Origin: Candidatus Scalindua sp.
GTDB lineage: Bacteria; Planctomycetota; Brocadiia; Brocadiales; Scalinduaceae
Assembly (NCBI GenBank): GCA_021776915.1
Contig: JAIQZU010000034.1
Span: forward strand, 1-64,000
Direction of reading: 5' to 3'
DNA length: 64,000 bases
Both the position numbers and the translations under genes were made by a program. Of the stretch, positions 54,461-61,497 are shown one piece after another. The notes under the pieces are model-generated. The model did not search any database and was not told the DNA's origin. It worked only from the letters and a program-made list of their open reading frames with translations. The stretch's first letter is position 1. Each line of letters opens with the position of its first letter.

Positions 54461-55036
54461 ATGTGGGAGATTGGTATTGTTATTGTAATGAGGAAGGAAA
54501 AATTGCACGGACTTATTACAAATATTATTAAAATCTTTGGAAACGAATTCAGCTTAAAGGATCTTTTATTAAGTAAATCTTTATCCCTGAATACAAAAAA
54601 AGAAATGAATAGGATATTTGGAGGTGACTATCAATCCGTTGGCAGCCATGATTTTCACTTTGAAAACAGAGATGGAATGTGGACGAATACACATGCTGAT
54701 TTTAATCACAAGTATACAATGAAAATCCTGAACTCATTACAAAAAAATAGAACATTTCCCGTAGGAGCTGAAATTTCTCCCGGTAATCTTGAGTTAACAG
54801 AAACTCTCATTAATAAACTTAACGATATTTTACAAAAGGAGTCAGACTATCCCGATCTGTACTCCGGGTTTGAAACGGATAGAGAGGAAATTGATTTCAT
54901 CTCAAAAAATTTGAGTCTTAAGTTTGGAAAAACCGCTATAGTTGAATATCATTTCATTAAAACATTTATGGAATTATATCATGAATATGATGAAATGATA
55001 TTGGAACGGTGTGTGGAAGAAATGGAAGGGGATTAG
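54461..55036 (+). CDS. Hypothetical 191-aa protein of the WYL-linked set
   Basis: 191 aa (182 if ATG 54488 is used; AAGGGGG lies about 13 nt before ATG 54461). Not recognised. Segments: EKLHGLITNIIKIFGNEFSL, IFGGDYQSVGSHDFHFENRD, HADFNHKYTMKILNSLQKN, ISKNLSLKFGKTAIVEYHFI, and an acidic C-terminus ERCVEEMEGD. Soluble by eye. Histidines and aspartates in GSHDFHFENRDGMW are notable but I cannot assign a motif. First gene after the second WYL-like operator. Confidence 0.6.
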   Translation: MWEIGIVIVMRKEKLHGLITNIIKIFGNEFSLKDLLLSKSLSLNTKKEMNRIFGGDYQSVGSHDFHFENRDGMWTNTHADFNHKYTMKILNSLQKNRTFPVGAEISPGNLELTETLINKLNDILQKESDYPDLYSGFETDREEIDFISKNLSLKFGKTAIVEYHFIKTFMELYHEYDEMILERCVEEMEGD

Positions 55037-55350
55037 AAAATATGGAAAAGGTGTCAGTCCTTCTTAGATTAATTTCTCTCCTTTGCTTTCTGCTAAATTT
55101 CCACTTTCTATTCTCTTGACTTTAATAATGTGTGGTTTTATCATTTCATCTCATTCGATTCTATCAGTATAAAAACTATACCAAACCTTGAATTTATGTT
55201 TATTTTTACAGGTATGTAGGCACATAAATGTCCTCGATGCTTCTTCATAAAGCAGTAACCTGATTTTCTGGATTTTATTACAACAATAGTATTATCTATA
55301 AACTTTTAAATAGCGTGATCTAACTCGAAATTGAATATGGAGGGATAAAA
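55037..55350. other. 314-bp gap before the GIY-YIG gene
   Basis: AT-rich. The only notable reading frame is a 25-codon hydrophobic ORF at 55042-55119 (MEKVSVLLRLISLLCFLLNF...), preceded by AAGGGG. It would be a single membrane peptide; support is weak. A good GGAGGG Shine-Dalgarno precedes the next gene. Confidence 0.4.
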
Positions 55351-55749
55351 ATGAAATATCAAACTTTTTTCAAGTGCTGGAAGAATTGGCAAGGGTTTAA
55401 GACTCCCGAAATTTCTGAGACGTGCAATGATGGTTTTAACGGGGTTTATGCATTTCGTATGAAAAATAAGTTTGGCAGATTAAAAGGAGAATCAAACGTT
55501 TTGTATATTGGTAAAGTAGAGCAGAATCTTGAAAGGAAGAGGTCTGGTATTTTGCACCGATTAATGAACTACAAACAAAACAATAAGGGGGCTTCAAATC
55601 GTTTAGATGATATAGCAGACAAATTTGGAGAGGAAGCAATTGAATATGCTTATGAAATCTGTGCAACCCCCCGTGATACCGAAAAGGCACTTTTAGATGA
55701 TTATTACAATACACACTTGGAATTCCCACCGCTTAATAGAAGCGCATGA
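55351..55749 (+). CDS. GIY-YIG-like nuclease family protein
   Basis: 132 aa. G31-V-Y33 (NGVYAFRMK) and L51-Y-I-G54 (VLYIGKVEQNLE) are the two strands of a GIY-YIG core, followed by Arg-containing helix LHRLMNY and a conserved-looking Glu111 (DTEKALLDDYYNTH) with terminal PPLNR. This matches small stand-alone GIY-YIG domain proteins. It starts with a strong GGAGGG and is followed after 53 bp by a PD-(D/E)XK gene, so it is likely part of a nuclease operon. Confidence 0.72.
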   Translation: MKYQTFFKCWKNWQGFKTPEISETCNDGFNGVYAFRMKNKFGRLKGESNVLYIGKVEQNLERKRSGILHRLMNYKQNNKGASNRLDDIADKFGEEAIEYAYEICATPRDTEKALLDDYYNTHLEFPPLNRSA

Positions 55750-55802
55750 GCAGTGAAAATTATTTGAAGTAGTAATGAACATAATGAAAGGATGTGATAA
55801 AG

Positions 55803-56951
55803 ATGGCAAAGTTACATTATCAGAGGTGGGTTGAGAAATTTAGTATAGACACATTTTCTTCAGAAGATTCAATGCGAGATTATCTTTTTTCAAACCCTGC
55901 ACTCATTTTTGAAGAAGATACTTGGGTAATCCCAATCGAGGAGGAAAAGTGTTTACCAGAATCGTCCTTTGATAATAAAAATTATGGCAGAGCAGATATA
56001 ATTCTTTGCCGTATATTTAAAGATAAAGAGGAAGTAAAAAGAAAAGAAGAACTATCTCTAGAAGAAATTGAGTTATGGATAGTTGAACTAAAGAAAAACG
56101 AGGTTAGCTATGAGAATGGGTTTAAACAGTTGTTTGATTATATGGCCGTAGTGAAAGAAGACGAAAAAATCCGAGAGAAAATTATAGGCGAAGTGATAAA
56201 CAAAGTTAAGGAACGTCTTGGTCTTTCGAGATTAAAACTTAAAGATTCAGATAAGTATCTCAGTGTGTTTGGAAGTTTAGTTGCTCCATCTTTCGGGTTC
56301 ATTGAAAGAACGACAGAATCTATTGGTGTAGGTGTAACGAAATACAAAGTCTATATAGATTTGAATAAAGTTTTAATAGATAAAGGAAAGATTGAAGAAG
56401 GTTTCACCTTAATAGATGTGGTCGATGCTGCCGGCAAGTTAGATTCTCCTTATTATATATCCCTGGTGAAGTTGATAAGGTTTAAAAGAGGGGATGAAAC
56501 AATAATTTATTCCGAAAATGTATTAGGAAGAAGAGCGACTGCTCAAGTTGCAAGGGTAGACCCTGTTGAATTGTTTCAGAATAATGCTATAAAAGAAGAT
56601 GAAAATTTCTATTTCAGGGACGACAAAGGTACAGTGCATAAAGAATTGGAATTCAGGGTTTTAAACAAAAGAGGGCCAAGCCATTCATTTATGATTAAGA
56701 TTAAATCGATCAAGGGTCATAATTCTATTCTCATTCCCAAGTGGGCAAAAGACCACTATGAATTTAAACACCAGGAACTTCCAATAGAATGCACAGTGAA
56801 AACTTGTAGCATAGCTCTTCATAATCTTTATGAAATTTACAAAGAAGATGAGTTGTTCAAGTACCACTGGAGTTTTGGAGAAAAGAACTTTATTAGAGAA
56901 AGAGAAGACAAGAGTCTTTCGGAGCTAAGGGAAGAACAACGCTTAAGATAA
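55803..56951 (+). CDS. PD-(D/E)XK nuclease-like protein
   Basis: 382 aa from ATG 55803 (GAAAGGA spaced correctly; a GTG at 55794 also opens the frame). The N-terminal nuclease core contains GRADIILC (D65), ELWIVELKK (E95-x-K97) and ENGFKQLFDYM (Q109, Y113), the D...ExK...QxxxY set of restriction-like DUF91/NucS/Shedu-type nucleases. A C-terminal region (about 180-382) has no recognised domain. Between GIY-YIG and HD genes; probably DNA-acting. Confidence 0.75.
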   Translation: MAKLHYQRWVEKFSIDTFSSEDSMRDYLFSNPALIFEEDTWVIPIEEEKCLPESSFDNKNYGRADIILCRIFKDKEEVKRKEELSLEEIELWIVELKKNEVSYENGFKQLFDYMAVVKEDEKIREKIIGEVINKVKERLGLSRLKLKDSDKYLSVFGSLVAPSFGFIERTTESIGVGVTKYKVYIDLNKVLIDKGKIEEGFTLIDVVDAAGKLDSPYYISLVKLIRFKRGDETIIYSENVLGRRATAQVARVDPVELFQNNAIKEDENFYFRDDKGTVHKELEFRVLNKRGPSHSFMIKIKSIKGHNSILIPKWAKDHYEFKHQELPIECTVKTCSIALHNLYEIYKEDELFKYHWSFGEKNFIREREDKSLSELREEQRLR

Positions 56952-56984
56952 TTTAAAAGAGTAATGAAAACAAACGCACTGTAA

Positions 56985-57530
56985 ATGAGTAAGAAAATCT
57001 TGGAAAAATGCTCAAAAATTGATGAAGCGTATAACCTGTTGAAAAAATTAGAAGCACCGGAATGTTTGTTTGTTCATGTAAAGCTGGTTGGTGAGGCATT
57101 AGAAGAGATTATCGGTTTTTTGTCAAAATATAACTTGCCAATTGATTACAATTTTGCGCGTTTGGGTGTCGTCCTTCACGATGCGGGTAAAATTGTTAAT
57201 CCTCTGGAATTTTCTGATTCAGGAAACAAGCATGAATCAGAAGGGAACATGCTACTCCTGGAAAATGGAGTAGCACCGGAACTCGCCCAATGTTGTATTT
57301 CCCATGCACAACATGACGGGAAAGACTGTTCGATTGAAGAATTGTTAGTCGCATTATCAGACAGTCTCTGGAAAGGGACAAGGGTGGAAAAGCTCGAATT
57401 AAAAATAGTTGATAAGATTGCAGCTTTGATGGGGAAAGAACGTTGGGATATTTTTCTGAAATTAGATGACTGTTTTGAGTCAGTAGCATCATCGGGTAGT
57501 ATAAGGCTGGAACGAAGTAAAATAGCATAG
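56985..57530 (+). CDS. HD-domain phosphohydrolase
   Basis: 181 aa. Metal ligands H31 (FVHVKLVGEAL), H65-D66 (VVLHDAGKI) and D126 (ALSDSLWKG), with H83 and H107 (SHAQHDGK) as extra ligands, as in nucleotidase/phosphodiesterase HD proteins. The 3' end of this gene (57441-57522) is the source of the repeated chimeric spacers at 58538-58620 and 60292-60376. Starts 33 bp after the PD-(D/E)XK gene. It may process nucleotides or cyclic nucleotides in the same system (inference). Confidence 0.85.
   Translation: MSKKILEKCSKIDEAYNLLKKLEAPECLFVHVKLVGEALEEIIGFLSKYNLPIDYNFARLGVVLHDAGKIVNPLEFSDSGNKHESEGNMLLLENGVAPELAQCCISHAQHDGKDCSIEELLVALSDSLWKGTRVEKLELKIVDKIAALMGKERWDIFLKLDDCFESVASSGSIRLERSKIA
57441..57522 (+). 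repeat. HD-gene 3' segment duplicated downstream
   Basis: Source copy. From CGTTGGGATATTTTT to GGAACGAAGTAAAA the sequence recurs at 58538-58620 and 60292-60376 with about a dozen substitutions, each time joined upstream to pta-derived sequence at the shared CGTT. Confidence 0.9.
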
Positions 57531-57723
57531 TGCGGCATAGCCGCAACCAAGTTTGAAGTGCCTTAAGTGAACTAAAATGCCTAAAGTTAAAAAATAAAAG
57601 ATTTGTTTTTTACCACAACTTTAGCTCACTTCAAACTTCCCCGAATATTTTGGCAGCAAAGTCAGGATGCTTTCTGACGGAAATCCTGCCGAACTGGAAA
57701 TCCCCATTTATTTAAGCGAGTTG
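57531..57723. other. Intergenic region with short inverted/semi-repetitive motif
   Basis: AAGTTTGAAGTG near 57550 is matched inverted by CACTTCAAACTT near 57630, with AAGTGCC / TAAAGT motifs between. Possible hairpin between HD and VapC genes. No ORF. Confidence 0.45.
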
Positions 57724-58101
57724 TTACGGTCTAAATTTCTTAATCCGGATATCTGTAATAATTTTGTAATGTTTGTCATTGCCTGTCAGAATCGGCAAAC
57801 CGTATGCCACCGCCGTTGCGCCAATTAAGGCATCAGGCAGTTGTAGTGAGTGGCTTAAGAAATGTTGTTCTACATAAAACATCGCCTTGCTGGAAATTTC
57901 CTCAGATATATATAAAACTTGTGCATTCCAATTGCGAAGTGATTTTCTAAAGCAATTTAACTCCTTTTTGTTTCTCATTCCCTGAACAAGCTCAATATAA
58001 GTGACAACAGACAGGGAAAATCCTTTTTCACTTTCTATGATGTTATATGCCTTTCTGCTTCCCCTTAAGTACCAGATCAGCACATCGGTATCAATAAGCA
58101 T
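57724..58101 (-). CDS. vapC: VapC-type PIN-domain toxin
   Basis: 125-aa PIN-domain ribonuclease. Acidic residues D4 and D6 (MLIDTDVLIWYLRG), E37 (VTYIELVQGMR), D90 (LQLPDALIGATAVAYG) and a C-terminal D109 (TGNDKHYK) form the expected site. Starts on the antitoxin stop (TAATG, 1-nt overlap). Expected to cleave specific RNAs when the antitoxin is degraded. Confidence 0.92.
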   Translation of the reverse strand: MLIDTDVLIWYLRGSRKAYNIIESEKGFSLSVVTYIELVQGMRNKKELNCFRKSLRNWNAQVLYISEEISSKAMFYVEQHFLSHSLQLPDALIGATAVAYGLPILTGNDKHYKIITDIRIKKFRP

Positions 58102-58337
58102 TAAAATCTGCCTTTTCTTAAATTTCTTACATAGCCTTCAACGTTTCTGGTTTCGTCGTAATCTTTCCAGATACCAAACAGTTCGTTCTTGCCTGAGTTT
58201 TCTGCTGCCTCATGTTTAATGGGGACAAGCTTCGCGCAAGGTTTTCCTCGATAAGTGATAACCACCTCTTCGCCTCTCTTTACGGTATCAAGTAACTCTT
58301 TTGACTGAAATCTTAAGTCTTTTGCCGTTGCTTTCAT
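58101..58337 (-). CDS. Phd/YefM-family antitoxin (VapB partner)
   Basis: 78 aa from ATG 58337, with GGGAGG 5 nt upstream; a GTG at 58340 also opens the frame. KATAKDLRFQSKELLDTVKR then GEEVVITYRGKPCAKLVPIK are the Phd/YefM DNA-binding fold. The C-terminal half (WKDYDETRNVEGYVRNLRKG) would wrap the toxin. Binds its own promoter and neutralises the PIN toxin. Confidence 0.9.
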   Translation of the reverse strand: MKATAKDLRFQSKELLDTVKRGEEVVITYRGKPCAKLVPIKHEAAENSGKNELFGIWKDYDETRNVEGYVRNLRKGRF

Positions 58338-58423
58338 CACAACCTCCCGATAATCTGAATTTATACTTCAAAGTGTAAACTTTACTGCGTGTGATGTCAA
58401 ATAAATTATACAACTCTTTTTGT

Positions 58424-58754
58424 TGTTTACTGGTTTCTTAAGCCCCTGCAGCACAGGGCATATGGTGATGGCCCCGGAGGATCTCTGCACAGTTTTATAG
58501 GTATTATTACCTGTAGTTAGATCAGAAAATATAAAGACCGTTAGGATATTTTTCTGGAATTAGATGACTGCTTTGAGTCTGTAGCATCAACGGGTGGTAT
58601 AAGGCTGGAACGAAGTAAAAACTTTTCAAATAGCCTCTGAGGAAAACATGAAAATCAGGAATTTGGGTTAAATAAAAATGTATAGAAGATTACACTCTTA
58701 TTTGTATAATACGATTAACTTTCAACATAAAGAAGCTGAATAAATTGGTTTTGA
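58424..58754. repeat. Chimeric spacer repeat, copy 1 (pta 3' end joined to HD-gene 3' end)
   Basis: 58424-58541 resembles the 3' end of pta (61380-61497), 58538-58620 resembles the 3' end of the HD gene (57441-57522), and 58621-58754 is shared only with copy 2 at 60377-60508. Same junction in both copies at CGTT, so both derive from one rearranged ancestor. No reading frame is kept. Confidence 0.9.
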
Positions 58755-58802
58755 CCCTCTGAAACTCACATTGTCGGCAGATCAAAAGCCAAACTTTTGC
58801 GT

Positions 58803-59027
58803 ATGTTTGGATTTAACGAGGCGAATTTAGACTCATTGGAACAAGGCTTAATCACAATAGCTCAAACTCAGGAGGTAAGCGAAGTTACACCGTCACAACA
58901 TGGTAAAAAGTATATAATTGATGGGTTACTATATACTCCCATCAATAAGTCTATAAAAGTTAGAACTGTCTGGATTATTGATAAGGGTCAAGATAAACCA
59001 CGTTTTGTAACGGCATATCCGAGTTGA
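58803..59027 (+). CDS. DUF6883-like protein, apparently 5'-truncated
   Basis: 74 aa from ATG 58803. FGFNEANLDSLEQGLITIAQ, EVTPSQHGKKYIIDGLLYTP, VRTVWIIDKGQDKPRFVTAYP match DUF6883. In-frame codons upstream, back to the stop at 58758, read HIVGRSKAKLLRMFGFNEA, which also fits the family, but no start codon occurs there. The N-terminus was apparently cut off by the spacer repeat ending at 58754. It pairs with the DUF4926 gene downstream as a toxin-antitoxin-like unit. Probably damaged. Confidence 0.7.
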   Translation: MFGFNEANLDSLEQGLITIAQTQEVSEVTPSQHGKKYIIDGLLYTPINKSIKVRTVWIIDKGQDKPRFVTAYPS

Positions 59028-59046
59028 CCTGAGAAAGGAGTATAAT

Positions 59047-59274
59047 ATGATTAAAGAATTAGACTTGGTCGTGTTAAAGCATGATATTGAAGACCACAGC
59101 CTTAAATCAGGTGACGTGGGAACAGTAGTGCACTGTTATGAAGATGATGAAGGGATCGAAGTAGAATTTGTTACGGCAGAAGGTAAAACTGTTGGTGTGC
59201 TCACACTAACAACAGCAGATGTTCGCCCTTTTGAAAATACCGAAATATTACATGTCAGAAATGTTCCTCACTAG
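59047..59274 (+). CDS. DUF4926 domain protein
   Basis: 75 aa, small SH3-like beta protein. IKELDLVVLKHDIEDHSLKS, GDVGTVVHCYEDDEGIEVEF, LTLTTADVRPF fit DUF4926, which is regularly encoded next to DUF6883 proteins and is thought to be the immunity/antitoxin partner. AGAAAGGAG precedes the ATG. Intact. Confidence 0.82.
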   Translation: MIKELDLVVLKHDIEDHSLKSGDVGTVVHCYEDDEGIEVEFVTAEGKTVGVLTLTTADVRPFENTEILHVRNVPH

Positions 59275-59340
59275 CGGTCTGATAAAGCTTAGGGAAAGAA
59301 TATTTTTGAAGTAATTCCAAATACCTCTGGCCAGGAATTG

Positions 59341-59382
59341 ATCATTTGCCTACTCCCCCTGTGCCTGTATTGCCGTTATGGT
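59341..59382. repeat. Third, short fragment of the pta 3' end
   Basis: ATCATTT followed after a 7-bp insertion by CCCCTGTGCCTGTATTGCCG and TTATGG, identical to the last bases of pta (61301-61332 region). It lies between the DUF4926 and BrnA genes. Confidence 0.8.
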
Positions 59383-59418
59383 TCTTTTTCATATTTACAT
59401 AGAATGTCTGATATCACC

Positions 59419-59652
59419 CTAAGATACTTTAACCCATTTGGTTAAAGGTTTCTTTCCACTTTTTACACAATCTCTAAGATACAAATTGATTAATGATTGA
59501 TATGAGATATCATTTGCCTCGCCAATACCTTTAAAATAATCAATGATTTCTGAGTCTAATCTAATGGTGATCTGCTTTTTAAGTCTTTTGGCGTAAGGGT
59601 TCTTCTTAAATTTTAATCTCGATAAATCATATTCCTTTCTCATCTTACCCAC
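59419..59652 (-). CDS. brnA: BrnA-type antitoxin (CopG/ribbon-helix-helix-like)
   Basis: 77 aa. KKQITIRLDSEIIDYFKGIG and YQSLINLYLRDCVKSGKK are the ribbon-helix-helix of BrnA antitoxins (typical xxVTIRLD..VL.xFK). Overlaps the BrnT stop by 13 nt. Represses the operon and neutralises BrnT. Confidence 0.88.
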   Translation of the reverse strand: MGKMRKEYDLSRLKFKKNPYAKRLKKQITIRLDSEIIDYFKGIGEANDISYQSLINLYLRDCVKSGKKPLTKWVKVS

Positions 59653-59921
59653 CTCCTATTGAACTCTCTCATCTCTTTCTTAGTTAAATTTCTTGCTGAT
59701 ATAATTCTAATTGTATTGCCATTGTTTCTTTCACAAAAGCAGACTAAAATAAGACGGCCAAATGAACTGAAACCAATTATAACATATCTGTCTTCATTTA
59801 TTGAGTGATCTGGATCATGAGCAATAGCTGCATTCTCATCTAAGAATACTGTTTCTGCTTCTTCAAATGATATTTTGTGCTTTTTAAGATTAAATACATT
59901 TTTTTCCGGGATCCCATTCAA
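59640..59921 (-). CDS. brnT: BrnT-type ribonuclease toxin, frameshifted at its N-terminus
   Basis: 93 aa as an open frame from ATG 59921: NLKKHKISFEEAETVFLDEN, DRYVIIGFSSFGRLILVCFC, IRIISARNLTKKEMREF. The family N-terminus is FEWDPEKNxxNLKKHG. That sequence is present, but MSKLRFEWDP is encoded in another frame from ATG 59937, and one extra base at CCCGGAAAAAAA breaks it. Either a mutated toxin or a short start at 59921 without the first strand. Upstream of brnA. Confidence 0.8.
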   Translation of the reverse strand: MNGIPEKNVFNLKKHKISFEEAETVFLDENAAIAHDPDHSINEDRYVIIGFSSFGRLILVCFCERNNGNTIRIISARNLTKKEMREFNRRWVR

Positions 59922-60086
59922 AACGTAGTTTGCTCATAGATCAAACCGTATCACAACTACAATATAATTACAATGTGATTCATTATAAACAGATAAACTA
60001 ATTGATCAATTAAAATATATACTTTTTCATGCTTCCCGACTAAGTTGGTCTTTGAATAAGCTCCGAGGGATGCCAAGAGAGGGTTA

Positions 60087-60508
60087 CTTCAATCGTAAAT
60101 CATTTCCCCTGTGCCTGTATTGCCGTTATGGCTATGATGTATACTATGTCTTCAACTGTGCACCCTCTACTGAGATCGTTTACTGGTTTCTTCAATCCCT
60201 GCAGCACCGGGCCTATGGCAATTGCCCCGGGAGATTTCTGCACAGCTTTATAGGTATTATTACCTGTAGTTAGATCAGAAAATATAAAGACCGTTAGGAT
60301 ATTTTTCTGGAATTAGATAACAGCTTTGAGTCTGTAGCATCATCTGGTGGTATAAGGCTGGAACGAAGTAAAAACATTTCAAATAGCCTCTGAGGAAAGC
60401 ATGAAAACCAGGAATTTGGGTTAAATAAAAATGTATAGAAGATTACACTCTTATTTGTATAATACGATTGCCTTTCAACATAAAGGAACTTAAGAAATTT
60501 GGTTTTGA
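60087..60508. repeat. Chimeric spacer repeat, copy 2
   Basis: 60087-60295 resembles 61290-61497 (the last ~196 bp of pta plus its trailer), 60292-60376 resembles the 3' end of the HD gene, and 60377-60508 is shared with copy 1 only. The pta part is longer than in copy 1. Frames are broken, so no protein is made. Bounded on the right by the MNT gene. Confidence 0.92.
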
Positions 60509-60534
60509 AAAGCTTATGAGTATGAGGATTGGTT

Positions 60535-60864
60535 ATGAATGATAAAGACAGAGAATTAATATTGAAGTTTAAAAACAGACTCCCTTCTGATGTAAAAGGA
60601 CATTTAAAACGGATTATCGTTTTTGGTTCCAGGGCAAGAGGTGAAGCCAAAGAGGAATCAGACATTGATGTTGTTGCCCTTGTGGATAAAAAAACTTCTG
60701 AGATAGAAAGAAAACTTGAGGATGTAGCTTATCAGGTCATGTGGGATCACGACTTTAAGCCGATTATATCTCTTAAAGTTTTTGCAGAACCACGGTTTAA
60801 TAGTGCTATTAAAAGAAGGATCTCTTTCTATGAAAATGTGCAGAAAGAAGGTGTTTCTGTATGA
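60535..60864 (+). CDS. MNT-type minimal nucleotidyltransferase (antitoxin, MntA-like)
   Basis: 109 aa from ATG 60535 (GAGG 7 nt upstream; a TTG at 60529 also opens the frame). The nucleotidyltransferase motif is VFGSRARGEAKEESDIDVVA (GSxARG...SDIDV). Pairs with a HEPN protein, with a 4-nt overlap. In MntA-HepT systems the nucleotidyltransferase adds AMP to the HEPN toxin to inactivate it. Confidence 0.92.
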   Translation: MNDKDRELILKFKNRLPSDVKGHLKRIIVFGSRARGEAKEESDIDVVALVDKKTSEIERKLEDVAYQVMWDHDFKPIISLKVFAEPRFNSAIKRRISFYENVQKEGVSV

Positions 60865-61256
60865 CTGACGAGGTTAACAAGCTAATTAAAAAGGCAGAAC
60901 ATGCACTTGAAGTAGCAGAAGTTCTCATGAAAAGTGATTATCCTTCTGATGCTGCCAGCAAAATTTATTACTCCATGTTCTATGCTGCACAAGCTCTTTT
61001 GAAATCAGAGGGAATTAATGTTGTAAAACATTCAGCAGTAGAGTCGGCTATTGGATATCATTTTGCCAAGCAGGGAAGAATAGATTCTAAACTTCACAGG
61101 ATGCTCATGGATGCCAGGAAGGTCAGAGAAATTGCAGATTATGATATTGAAGAAGAAATTGTAGAACCAACTGCAACCCTGAAGATAGAAGAGGGAAAAG
61201 CATTCTTAACAGCAATCAAAAATTTTATTAAAATCCCCCCAAATCTAAAATCGTAA
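60861..61256 (+). CDS. HEPN-domain protein (toxin partner, PF05168-like)
   Basis: 131 aa. KKAEHALEVAEVLMKSDYPS, AASKIYYSMFYAAQALLKSE, KQGRIDSKLHRMLMDARKVREIADYDIEEE are typical of HEPN proteins paired with MNT enzymes (YYxMFYAAxALL and R-x-IADYD). The Rx4-6H RNase motif is not evident; this subfamily often lacks it. Stop lies 45 bp from the end of the convergent pta gene. Confidence 0.9.
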   Translation: MTDEVNKLIKKAEHALEVAEVLMKSDYPSDAASKIYYSMFYAAQALLKSEGINVVKHSAVESAIGYHFAKQGRIDSKLHRMLMDARKVREIADYDIEEEIVEPTATLKIEEGKAFLTAIKNFIKIPPNLKS

Positions 61257-61289
61257 TTCCTTAATCCCTCAACCCCTCAATCTTCAATC

Positions 61290-61497
61290 TTCAATCGTAA
61301 ATCATTTCCCCTGTGCCTGTATTGCCGTTATGGCTATGGTGTATACGATGTCCTCAACTGTGCACCCTCTGCTGAGGTCGTTTACCGGTTTCTTCAATCC
61401 CTGTATCACAGGGCCAATGGCTATGGCCCCGGAAGATCTCTGTACGGCTTTATAAGTATTGTTGCCTGTATTCAGGTCAGGAAAGATAAAGACCGTT
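61290..61497. repeat. pta 3'-end segment, source of the duplicated spacers
   Basis: Source copy of the sequence found at 60087-60295 (whole), 58424-58541 (internal part) and 59341-59382 (short terminal part). It runs from the trailer CTTCAATCGTAAATCATTTC to GATAAAGACCGTT inside pta. Confidence 0.9.

Noticed and set aside
60052-60273. 73-codon plus-strand ORF within spacer repeat 2
   Set aside because: Lies antisense to a pta-derived segment, so the open frame reflects that coding origin, not a gene.
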